The notes beneath the pieces are model-generated. The model did not search any database, was not told the DNA's origin, and was given only the letters and a program-made list of their open reading frames with translations. From the IMG/VR virus record IMGVR_UViG_3300036770_001512, positions 1 to 22,342 of that record: DNA of 22,342 nt. One strand, written 5' to 3'. Shown here one piece after another: positions 14,629-21,788 of this stretch; the first letter of the stretch is position 1; each line of letters begins with the position of its first letter. The position numbers and the translations under genes were made by a program. The DNA comes from a virus.

Positions 14629-14636
14629 TATTTATC
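14629..14636 (-). promoter_or_regulatory. T4-like late promoter (GATAAATA)
   Basis: GATAAATAG on the minus strand, 25 bases before the ATG at 14603. Its TAA is the stop codon of the preceding 106-residue gene. Confidence 0.6.
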
Positions 14637-14952
14637 CACCGATCTTCGGTGGGTTCTTGCTCTTGTCTGCGGGGACAACAGCGGTCTTTCCTTCAAGGTG
14701 AAGTTGAACAGCCTTGGAGAAGTCGTTTGCTTCCTTTGTGGTACCACGGCAACCACAATCCTTTACAGCCTCGTTGAAGAGACCGACAAGGGTGTTGCGA
14801 CGATCCTCAAGGACGGTCTTCTCAGCAACGATCTTGGCGGCTTCTGCTGCCTTCTCACCCAAGCAGGGGAGAATATCGACATCGTTGCGATGCTCGTTTA
14901 GGAACTTGGTGATGTCAGCGACCACCTTAGAGTTGAATGGGTTATGGAACAT
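14632..14952 (-). CDS. Hypothetical protein (106 aa)
   Basis: Not recognised. A mostly helical small protein (VVADITKFLNEH, AAEAAKIVAEKTVLEDRRNTLVGLFNEAV), with a CGC pair in the middle and a Lys/Pro/Gly tail (KSKNPPKIGG). It is genuine by context: an exact TATAAATA late promoter at 14975-14982, an AGGAGA ribosome site before ATG 14952, and a tight fit between neighbours. The ribosome site sits mainly in the loop of a 5-bp hairpin (GTATC 14966-14970 / GATAC 14954-14958 in RNA sense, 7-base loop). A second pairing, GAACAT upstream of the promoter with ATGTTC at the start codon, would form only in read-through mRNA. Confidence 0.75.
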   Translation of the reverse strand: MFHNPFNSKVVADITKFLNEHRNDVDILPCLGEKAAEAAKIVAEKTVLEDRRNTLVGLFNEAVKDCGCRGTTKEANDFSKAVQLHLEGKTAVVPADKSKNPPKIGG

Positions 14953-14974
14953 GGTATCTCCTGTTGATACTGGT

Positions 14975-14982
14975 TATTTATA
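14975..14982 (-). promoter_or_regulatory. Canonical T4 late promoter TATAAATA
   Basis: An exact TATAAATA on the minus strand, 22 bases upstream of ATG 14952, in the 38-base gap after the stop of the DUF5824-like gene. This is the perfect T4 gp55-dependent consensus and anchors the interpretation of the CTAAATA boxes. Confidence 0.75.
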
Positions 14983-14990
14983 GATGTTCG

Positions 14991-15251
14991 TTATCCGCCC
15001 TTTGCTTTCTTCCAAAGATCAGCATCTGCGGTCTTGCGTGTCTTACCACCAACGATGAAAGAGTTGACTCTAGCAAACGCCCATTGATGGCTTGTTGCAC
15101 CAGGACGATGACCGCCCTTCCATGCTGCCATCCCACGGTCATAGACCTTCTTGAGGATGCCGTATGGAATGCCGCTAGCCTTTGCTTTCTTTTCAAGGGC
15201 TGCGATGCGGGCTTCTGAGATGTCCTGCTTGAGCGACTTATAGTTCTTCAT
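14991..15251 (-). CDS. DUF5824-like small protein with capsid-targeting-like N-terminus (86 aa)
   Basis: The core, residues about 24-84 (KASGIPYGILKKVYDRGM, GGHRPGATSHQWAFARVNSF, GGKTRKTADADLWKKAKG), matches a small basic domain common in T4-like phages that I know as DUF5824; it often stands at the end of larger proteins. I chose ATG 15251 over an upstream start at 15278 because it overlaps the previous stop as ATGA and gives MKNYKSLKQDISE followed by A, a good match to the T4 internal-protein signal with I-S-E at the cut. Charge is strongly positive, suiting DNA binding in the head. Function of the domain is unknown. Probably translated by coupling with the giant protein. Confidence 0.88.
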   Translation of the reverse strand: MKNYKSLKQDISEARIAALEKKAKASGIPYGILKKVYDRGMAAWKGGHRPGATSHQWAFARVNSFIVGGKTRKTADADLWKKAKGG

Positions 15252-18200
15252 GACTTCTTCTCGGGGTTGTATCCCCATACCTTGAGGGCGAGCAGTTTGC
15301 GAGTTGGGCGACCCTTCTCGTCCCGCATCGCACCCTTGGCACCCTTCATGCGATTGATGAAATTCACTTGCTTACCCGCCCATTTCCAATCGTTGGGTGT
15401 CCACTTTTCCTTGGGTGTATCAAGCATGCGAATGATGGCTCTAGCGGAATCGCGTCCGCTTGTGATTTTGCCACCACTTGCTCCTGCCTTACCCGCTTCT
15501 TTGCGAGAAAGTCCCGCTTCCTTGCCCTCGTCCGAATCTAGGAAAGATTGGATTTCTTTCCCCGACATGTTTACAAGTTTCTGCCACTCTTTGTAGAGCG
15601 CAGACTTCTCCTCTTCGGACTTCTCCTCGCCAAGACGCTCCCGTTCACCAGGGGTGTCCTTTTTGTAGGTCTTGACGATCTCATCAGAGCCGATCATCAG
15701 CGGGCCTCTCTTACCGATAGCCGTCCATTGCATGGTGGCATTGATCTTCTTTGACTCATCAAGCCATCGGGAAGACTCTACTTCCTCTCCGTGCATCTTC
15801 CATGCGGTGGCGTAGAAAACATCCTTCCATCGATTGCCATATCGCTTTTGAAACTCTTTCTTGATCTTTTCTTTCTTGGAGAACCGACGAGCAGGGCCGC
15901 TCGGTGGACTGACTTCCAACATCAAGTAATCAAAGTCCTCGTTGATGTCCGTCTTCGGCTGATTCTTGCCCTGTTCATCTCGGATCTCCTTCAGAAGATC
16001 GATGTATACACGGGTGATATGCGCGGCTTCCGTCATCTTACGACGAATGCAACGCTCTTCGTATGCAATCGACATACGCAACTTTGCGCCATTGGTCTCA
16101 TCAGAAGCATCAATCGCAGCGAGTCTTTCCATGACTTCGTCATGCTCGTACTGGTTCTTGAGAGCCTTCAACTTGCCCTTCTTCTCCAGTTTCTTGTACA
16201 GGCTGCTGTACTTCGATGGTTTGGTCTTGATATCCTTCTCGTCAGGATTGACGAACTCCCATGTCTGTGGATCATCATCCGACATGGTCTTTCGCTTCTC
16301 CAATCGCTTCTTTCGAAGTTCTGCGTCCTTCTTGGAGAGACCAGCGACATACTTCTTTGGAAGACCTGATGCCTTGTCCTTGGGGCTTTCCTTCGTCTTG
16401 CCCGACTTGGTCTTGAATTCCTTGCCCTTGGTCACATCGGCTTCGACAACGGTTTCTTCGTGCTGATGCTTGAAGAATTCGATCTCTCTAAGTCTCTTCT
16501 TGGCGGCGGTTTCTGTTGGATATGTGCCAAGTTTCTTCTTGCCGTCCTTTGAATAGATGACCCACTTTCCACCTTCGTGGCGAATGGTTTCCATCAAAGG
16601 ATTGCCTTCCATCTCATCACCCATGCCCAACATAGACAAGGCAGACATTGCGCCCGTCATTAGTTTGTTGGTAAACAGCCCAAGATCAATACCGCCCGAA
16701 ACCATCAACTTGTCAAACAACTTAGTGATTAGTTTGGCAATTTTGTTATCGTGGGAGAAGTGGGTAAGAGCAACCCCTGCCCCCGCAGCCTTGTAGGCCT
16801 GAAGCATGACTTCGGTTTTTACTTTCTCAACTTCTCTTTTGAACTCTTCGGGTGTGAGTGTCTTTTTCTTGTTGGCTAGTGTAAACAACTTTGTGCTGAC
16901 AACAGGGGTCTTAATTATCTCAACCACCGCCTTGGCAGCATCCTTGGTTGCCATCTCCGACAGTTCTTCCTCTTCCTCCTCGTCGCCCTTGCGCTTGGAG
17001 TTGACATCGGGCTGTGGATAGATTGCCTCTGCGGGGTCTACCACCATTCCCGTCTTGCTGAGGAACTGTAATCCGATCAGAACCTTCGTTGACATGTGGC
17101 TACGATCACCAAGGCTGAACTTGATGTTCGCATACTTCTTGCCATGGAACTCAATGTCCATCAGAACGACAAGTCGCTTCTTCTCGCCAATGCCACTCTT
17201 GACCGTGATGCGACTGACGATCTTCTTGGTAACCTTCTTGCCGTTGGGCAACTTGAAGGTGACGGTGTGATCGCCATTGTCCTTGATGTCTTCGGCATGG
17301 ATCATGTTGTAGCCGCTGTTGCCTGTGTCGATCTTGGCGGTGTACTCCACGCCATCGATCTTCACCTCTTCGCGCACGGCTAGATTGGAGAACAACTTCC
17401 AATGTGCCTTGTTGAGAATGTAATCAACAAAGTCTTCGACCAGTTCCTCGCCCTTCACATTGTTCTTGCCCTTGCCATCTTCGTAATAGCGGTAGTAGAT
17501 GTTACCGCTGCCTGGGCTTGCATTCATCTCAATGATGTATGGCTTGCCGTCATTGATGACATGGTCGATTCCGACATAGTAGCACTTACTAACCCTTGCA
17601 GCCCGCTCCACCAACTTTATTTCCTCGTCAGAAAGTTGGAAAGACCCACCCTTTGAACCACGGGCGATGTTGGTACGGAAATCCTTTGGTGCCTTGTCGC
17701 GCTTGGCGCAAGCAAAGATCTTTCCGTTGAGGACGATACTGCGGACATCGTTCTTGAAGTTCGGCAGGAACTCCTGAAGAATAACTTCCGCACCATACTT
17801 CCATAGAGTCTGTAGCACGGACTTGAGGCTTTCCATGCTTTCGATCTTCGAAACGCCGATACCCTCTGCCCCCGTGAGGGTCTTGCAGATGATCGGGAAC
17901 TTGCCGCCGACTTCCTTTACGGCAGATTCGATGTTCTCCTCGTCAGCAACAAAAGCGGTACGGGGATGTGGCAACTCATGCTTCTTGAGAGCAATTGCCG
18001 TCTCCAACTTGTTGGCGCACAGTTCCATGCCGCCACGCTCGTTGATCATGAACACCCCGTTGTTCTGTAGGATGGTCATGATTGCAACACCGATCTCGCT
18101 GTTCATCACGCCGCCGCGAACTACCGCAACGGTATTTGCGGGATCGACCACCGCATCCTTGCCCTCGCCATCATAGTTTTTGATTGTGATCTTCTTGGAG

Positions 18201-18991
18201 GCAACATTGGAAATCTCCACCTGTGCCTTGCTCGTCTTAACGGCATAGAACTCAATCTTGCGCCGCTTGCAGATGGCTTCCATCTTCTCAATCGTATCGC
18301 TGAGATCCTTCTCGGAGGATGTCAGGGCGAGAATGGTGACTTTGTCTTCCTCATTCTTTGCTTCGAAGATGTACTCCTCCTTGAGATTCATGCCCTTGCG
18401 GACATCGTTGTACATCTTCTTCTTGATTGCAACATCGTTTCCTGCGATGCCTGTAGAGAACTTCTTGAAGTCTCCGTCAAACGCCGCTGCTCTCATTTTG
18501 GATGCGGACATTCCCTGAACGCCCTGTGCATCATCGTCGCGGGCTTCACCCGCCTGAACTACCTCAAAGGTATCGAATGAATACTTGCGCTTCTTAGGAT
18601 CGCGCTCGGCAGTCTTGCCCTTGTACTTGGCGATGTTCTTGAAGTTCTCTACCTGATCGCTACCCGCGACCATGATAATGTTCTTGTAGCCCAAATCGCA
18701 GACATACAGAACCGCAGAATATGGATCTCCCGCCTTGTTCAGGGGGAACTTCGCCTTGGGGAAGAACTTCTTTAGATACTCAACCTTTTGCTTGTGCGTC
18801 AGAGGGTTCTTCTTCGGATCCTGTGAGGTGGATGCAAAGATGAAGTGATCCGCATTGCGCTTCGACGCTTCGGAAAGAACCTTGTCAACGAGAACACCGT
18901 GACCGATTGTCGGTGGGTTCATGCGACCGAATGCAATAACAACCGTGTCCTTCTTCGGTGCTTCCGTGATGTGCTGTGCGAAGTTCTTCAC
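15248..18991 (-). CDS. Giant multidomain protein: nucleotidyltransferase + RimK ATP-grasp + RimB-like retropepsin + phage modules (1247 aa)
   Basis: Residues 1-10, MKNFAQHITE followed by A, resemble a T4 capsid-targeting peptide. Residues 15-205: HIGH-type nucleotidyltransferase (NMNAT/cytidylyltransferase) with GRMNPPTIGH (22-31) and SASKMR (162-167). Residues 215-530: RimK-type ATP-grasp, with CK370, GAEGIGV (374-380), E407 and D476...E488-M-N490. Residues 535-660: retropepsin-like RimB/RLAN domain with K-I-D555-T-G and H565-A-E, then DRSHMSTKVLIGLQFL (629-644). Later modules: acidic run 670-679; hydrophobic helical segment 735-790; KWVIYSKDG...LREIEFFKH (809-841); GLPKKYVAGLSKK (876-888, DUF5872-like); KIKKEFQKRYG (1042-1052); GGKITSGRDSARAI (1173-1186). 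The start codon is GTG 18991 in a GTGA overlap; it has no strong ribosome site of its own. The order is like a polyprotein; peptide-ligase and protease roles are inferred from families. Confidence 0.9.
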   Translation of the reverse strand: MKNFAQHITEAPKKDTVVIAFGRMNPPTIGHGVLVDKVLSEASKRNADHFIFASTSQDPKKNPLTHKQKVEYLKKFFPKAKFPLNKAGDPYSAVLYVCDLGYKNIIMVAGSDQVENFKNIAKYKGKTAERDPKKRKYSFDTFEVVQAGEARDDDAQGVQGMSASKMRAAAFDGDFKKFSTGIAGNDVAIKKKMYNDVRKGMNLKEEYIFEAKNEEDKVTILALTSSEKDLSDTIEKMEAICKRRKIEFYAVKTSKAQVEISNVASKKITIKNYDGEGKDAVVDPANTVAVVRGGVMNSEIGVAIMTILQNNGVFMINERGGMELCANKLETAIALKKHELPHPRTAFVADEENIESAVKEVGGKFPIICKTLTGAEGIGVSKIESMESLKSVLQTLWKYGAEVILQEFLPNFKNDVRSIVLNGKIFACAKRDKAPKDFRTNIARGSKGGSFQLSDEEIKLVERAARVSKCYYVGIDHVINDGKPYIIEMNASPGSGNIYYRYYEDGKGKNNVKGEELVEDFVDYILNKAHWKLFSNLAVREEVKIDGVEYTAKIDTGNSGYNMIHAEDIKDNGDHTVTFKLPNGKKVTKKIVSRITVKSGIGEKKRLVVLMDIEFHGKKYANIKFSLGDRSHMSTKVLIGLQFLSKTGMVVDPAEAIYPQPDVNSKRKGDEEEEEELSEMATKDAAKAVVEIIKTPVVSTKLFTLANKKKTLTPEEFKREVEKVKTEVMLQAYKAAGAGVALTHFSHDNKIAKLITKLFDKLMVSGGIDLGLFTNKLMTGAMSALSMLGMGDEMEGNPLMETIRHEGGKWVIYSKDGKKKLGTYPTETAAKKRLREIEFFKHQHEETVVEADVTKGKEFKTKSGKTKESPKDKASGLPKKYVAGLSKKDAELRKKRLEKRKTMSDDDPQTWEFVNPDEKDIKTKPSKYSSLYKKLEKKGKLKALKNQYEHDEVMERLAAIDASDETNGAKLRMSIAYEERCIRRKMTEAAHITRVYIDLLKEIRDEQGKNQPKTDINEDFDYLMLEVSPPSGPARRFSKKEKIKKEFQKRYGNRWKDVFYATAWKMHGEEVESSRWLDESKKINATMQWTAIGKRGPLMIGSDEIVKTYKKDTPGERERLGEEKSEEEKSALYKEWQKLVNMSGKEIQSFLDSDEGKEAGLSRKEAGKAGASGGKITSGRDSARAIIRMLDTPKEKWTPNDWKWAGKQVNFINRMKGAKGAMRDEKGRPTRKLLALKVWGYNPEKKS

Positions 18992-20190
18992 GACTCGTTT
19001 ACCTTTCTATTCTGTCTGCTGAAGCGCAAACGATTGACCAACTTGACTGCCGTGCCCGTGCGAACGATTACGATTCCCTCGGGATCTGTGGGACGAATGC
19101 CGTCAGCATCTACAAAGAAGTGACCAAGAGCAGACACCGCATACATCTTTCCAAGAATCATTTCCTTGACTTTGGCGATCTTGTTGTGCAACTCAAACAT
19201 AGCGGTGAACTGACCCTCATACGCATCGATGAACGCGAGAATGTCATTCATGGCGGCTTCCTTCGCCTGTCTGCCCTTCTCGGTCTTCAACTTATTTAGT
19301 TCCTTTTCCAACTTAGTCTTAACATACAGTTTCAGACCATTTGTGCTGAAACTGGTCATACCACCATTGATGGTGCTATTAATGTAGGGGAGCATCAGCG
19401 GCATGAGGTCTTTACGGGCAAGCAGCGGCTTCAGGAAGGGCTTTACCTTCTTCGCTAGGGCTTCGCACTCGGTAATGCTCCTGAGAGCCATATCGCCTTC
19501 TCCTCCCTTCATAAGGGCAGGAGTAAGGTCATAGATGTTTGGATCGGTGAACCAAACATCAGGGTGCTGCTTGAGTTTGCTAGCGTTGAAGTTGAAGGTG
19601 GTCGCCTTCAGATCAGCGAGAGTCTTTCCTGAGTACTCGGTGTGGAATGTGATTCCAATCTTTGCAGCAGCGATACGCTTACCGATCTCGCTCTCAGTCG
19701 GAACGGTATAAAGAATCGTATTAGGTTGGAAGCCGATGTGTGGCTTGCCGCCAATCGTGAGATTCTTCTTGCCGTCTGCGGTGAACATCAGGTCTCCCTG
19801 TAGCACCGTCTTGATTCCTACCTTTGGGAGATACTTCAGGCATTGCACCAACTTGTCAGCCAAGTCCTTGATGTCAAATCCCTTGCGGATCTCTTGCTCG
19901 GTATGAAAGACCTTTTGGACTTGCTTACCAAAGACACCTTTGATGGCGACGAAGAACTTCTTGTTCTCGGGATTGATGCCACAGATGACAGCAGGCTTGC
20001 CGTCCCACTTGGTGGACATTCCCATTGTTGTGCTGCCTGTCTTGAGGCTCTGAACAATGTCCTTCAGAAAGGCAATTGCATTGTCCAACCCGCTCCCACC
20101 GCGAAGAAGCATGAGATCTTCGATGTGATCTAGGTGCTTATTCTGCTCAGTTTGCTCCATCAGGGGGAGCATTTGCTTAAATGACAGCAT
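18988..20190 (-). CDS. DUF6267-type protein with ligase/nucleotidyltransferase motifs (400 aa)
   Basis: The start, MLSFKQMLPLME followed by Q, has the capsid-targeting pattern with L-M-E at the presumed cut. The rest matches a family common in T4-like marine phages that I remember as DUF6267. Motifs of covalent nucleotidyltransferases (DNA/RNA ligases, capping enzymes) are visible in order: K61-W-D-G64 (motif I, with the lysine that would carry AMP), QGDLMF 131-136 (motif III-like), E371-GIVIV (motif IV) and VKLV 382-385 (motif V). The middle (210-350) is helical. ATG 20190 has an AGGAGA ribosome site and a CTAAATA promoter at 20210-20216. It overlaps the giant gene by four bases. Ligase activity is my inference; substrate unknown. 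Confidence 0.87.
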   Translation of the reverse strand: MLSFKQMLPLMEQTEQNKHLDHIEDLMLLRGGSGLDNAIAFLKDIVQSLKTGSTTMGMSTKWDGKPAVICGINPENKKFFVAIKGVFGKQVQKVFHTEQEIRKGFDIKDLADKLVQCLKYLPKVGIKTVLQGDLMFTADGKKNLTIGGKPHIGFQPNTILYTVPTESEIGKRIAAAKIGITFHTEYSGKTLADLKATTFNFNASKLKQHPDVWFTDPNIYDLTPALMKGGEGDMALRSITECEALAKKVKPFLKPLLARKDLMPLMLPYINSTINGGMTSFSTNGLKLYVKTKLEKELNKLKTEKGRQAKEAAMNDILAFIDAYEGQFTAMFELHNKIAKVKEMILGKMYAVSALGHFFVDADGIRPTDPEGIVIVRTGTAVKLVNRLRFSRQNRKVNES

Positions 20191-20209
20191 AGGGAGTCTC
20201 CTGTGCGGT

Positions 20210-20216
20210 TATTTAG
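20210..20216 (-). promoter_or_regulatory. T4-like late promoter (CTAAATA)
   Basis: GCCTAAATAACC on the minus strand, between the tRNA and the ATG at 20190 (19 bases). It would drive the three overlapping genes 20190-14991 as one late unit. Confidence 0.6.
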
Positions 20217-20228
20217 GCATATGTCGAA

Positions 20229-20303
20229 TAGGCGGGGCGGGAGTCGAACCCGCATGAGGGCGATTATAAGTCACCACCTTTTACCACTATCAGGCACCCG
20301 CCC
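20229..20303 (-). tRNA. tRNA-Ile (anticodon UAU)
   Basis: A full cloverleaf can be folded by eye: acceptor GGGCGGG/CCCGCCT (first pair G-U) with discriminator A; D arm CCTG...AAGG (13-22 mismatched); anticodon stem GGTGA/TCGCC with loop CTTATAA, giving anticodon UAU that reads AUA; T arm GCGGG-TTCGACT-CCCGC. The 3' CCA is not encoded (next bases are TTC). The D loop, ATAGTGGTAA, keeps GG but has T where a purine is usual at 15. It fills nearly the whole gap between the helicase stop (20309) and the late promoter. Confidence 0.9.
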
Positions 20304-20308
20304 GTAGA

Positions 20309-21754
20309 TTAAGACCAACCCTTTATGGCGGGTTTCTCACGCCCGTACCCGCCCGTGCGCCTGTACGCGCCCCCGCCCCCGTGCGCGTGACCGTCATCCT
20401 CATCATCTTGATCTTCGGCTCCGTTGCCTTGGATCAACTGCTGCTGAGACTCATCGACATCGAACAACTTCATCTTGGCACGGTCGATGCCGATCACGAA
20501 CTTGCGATTCGTCGCCACATCGTTGTAGCGATTCTTCAACTGCTTTACCATGACCTGTCCCAACTCATCCAACTGCTCGGTAGCGATGAGTGCAAACATG
20601 AAGTCTGCGGTAGCAGGAAGACCGAATGACTCCGATGTATCCGTGAGTTCGACATCGGTGTTGCCAAAGCCCGAACGGTTAGTCTGCGTTGCGGTAAAGA
20701 TAGGAACACCGATTTCCACAGCCAAGCCACGAAGTTCCTCGGCAATTGCCTTCACATAGGTGTATGAGTTGACATTCCCGTTTGCCTTGAAACGAGAAGA
20801 AGCACAGATGTTGAGGTAGTCGATGAAGATGACATCGGGCTTGAAGTTCTTCTTCAGGCGAAGTTCATCCAACAGGTGGCGGAAGTGATTCACATTTGCA
20901 GATGCTGTGGGGTACTCCTTGATCAGGAGTTTGCCCGTGATGCCCATGGTCACCTTGGCAAGACGCTTGGCATAGATCTCCATGGGCAACTTCTTCAGAT
21001 CGTCAAGCGTGATGTCCATCAGATTGGCATCGATGCGCTCTGCGATTCGCTCCTCAGCCATCTCGCATGTGATGTACAGCACATTCTTGCTTTGGGTCAG
21101 GCAATTCGCGGCATGGTGGCACATGAACAGGGACTTGCCTACGCCAGTACCCGCTAGAATGACATTGAGAGTCTTGTCGGGCACCCCGCCGTTAGTGATC
21201 TTGTTGAAGTAGTCAAGGTCAAACGCCGTCTTCTTCTCCACGCGGTGGTAGAAGTCATAGCGTTTCTCTGCGTCTTCGATGAAGTCGTGTCCGATATGCT
21301 CATCGAAAGATACGCTGAGAGCCTTGGTCAGGATTTCGGGGATCGCGTTCTTTGAGCGACCCTTTGCCTTCTTCTCGTCTAGCAGTTCAACGGACTCCAT
21401 GAGAGCGTTGTAGACAGCCTTGTCCTTACAGAACTTCTCGGTCTGATCGACAAGCCATTGCTCATCAGGCTCCTCGCCTGACTTCTCCAAGCACTCCACC
21501 AACTTGACGCATTCATCGAACTCGCCCTGAGACAGACCATCCTGCTGATTGAGGATGATCTTCAGGGCTTCGCGGGTGGGTGCGGTAGCATACTTCTCAA
21601 TGAAATCAGACACCGTATTGAACAGCCGCTTCTCGCAGGGGTCGTGAAAGTACTCCTGCTTGAGAAACGGCTGAACACGGCGTGTGAAGTCAGGTCGATG
21701 GAGAAGGCTACGAAGAATGATGAGTTCGATGTTGTCCGTCATGGATTCGGACAT
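20309..21754 (-). CDS. Replicative DNA helicase, T4 gp41/DnaB-like
   Basis: Hexameric 5'-3' helicase that unwinds the fork and recruits the primase. 481 residues: N-terminal helical DnaB-N-type domain (1-110), linker, and a RecA-type C-terminal domain with Walker A AGTGVGKS (201-208), ITCEMAEE (E231 position of the catalytic glutamate), Walker B DVIFID (307-312), TATQTNRSG (Q357, sensor) and KNRYND (408-412, arginine-finger region). The last 40 residues are an acidic stretch (DQDDEDD) plus a Gly/His/Arg-rich tail (GHAHGGGGAYRRTGGYGR) coded by very GC-rich DNA; T4-type helicases vary here. ATG 21754 has a poor ribosome site; a second Met four codons on (21742) is possible. The gap to the methyltransferase gene is 34 bases and holds a weak promoter candidate. 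Confidence 0.94.
   Translation of the reverse strand: MSESMTDNIELIILRSLLHRPDFTRRVQPFLKQEYFHDPCEKRLFNTVSDFIEKYATAPTREALKIILNQQDGLSQGEFDECVKLVECLEKSGEEPDEQWLVDQTEKFCKDKAVYNALMESVELLDEKKAKGRSKNAIPEILTKALSVSFDEHIGHDFIEDAEKRYDFYHRVEKKTAFDLDYFNKITNGGVPDKTLNVILAGTGVGKSLFMCHHAANCLTQSKNVLYITCEMAEERIAERIDANLMDITLDDLKKLPMEIYAKRLAKVTMGITGKLLIKEYPTASANVNHFRHLLDELRLKKNFKPDVIFIDYLNICASSRFKANGNVNSYTYVKAIAEELRGLAVEIGVPIFTATQTNRSGFGNTDVELTDTSESFGLPATADFMFALIATEQLDELGQVMVKQLKNRYNDVATNRKFVIGIDRAKMKLFDVDESQQQLIQGNGAEDQDDEDDGHAHGGGGAYRRTGGYGREKPAIKGWS
20341..20393. other. GC-rich CGTGCGCGTG-type island at the end of the helicase gene
   Basis: About 50 bp almost purely of CCCGC, GTGCGC and GTACGCGC strings. It encodes the disordered GHAHGGGGAYRRTGG tail. 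It shares the octamer GTGCGCGT and the nonamer GCCCGTGCG with the island in primase. Confidence 0.7.
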
Positions 21755-21780
21755 AGTACCACACTTTCAGCAAAATGCAA
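21753..21780 (-). promoter_or_regulatory. Weak sigma70-like promoter candidate before helicase
   Basis: TTGCAT (21775-21780), a 16-bp spacer and TACTAT (21753-21758), with an upstream TG that would make an extended -10. The -10 overlaps the ATG at 21754, so transcripts would only serve the second Met at 21742. Three of six and four of six matches only. Confidence 0.25.
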
Positions 21781-21788
21781 GCGGTCAT

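Noticed and set aside
15252-15278. Longer start for the DUF5824-like protein
   Set aside because: The extension is out-of-frame coding of the giant gene; the ATGA overlap and the targeting-type N-terminus favour 15251.
15248-18991. Further I/L-x-E sites at domain borders of the giant protein (E210, E679, E801, E1019)
   Set aside because: Positions are suggestive, but L/I-x-E also occurs inside domains (for example E41, E407, E462, E488) and over a dozen are expected by chance in 1247 residues, so I do not claim internal cleavage.
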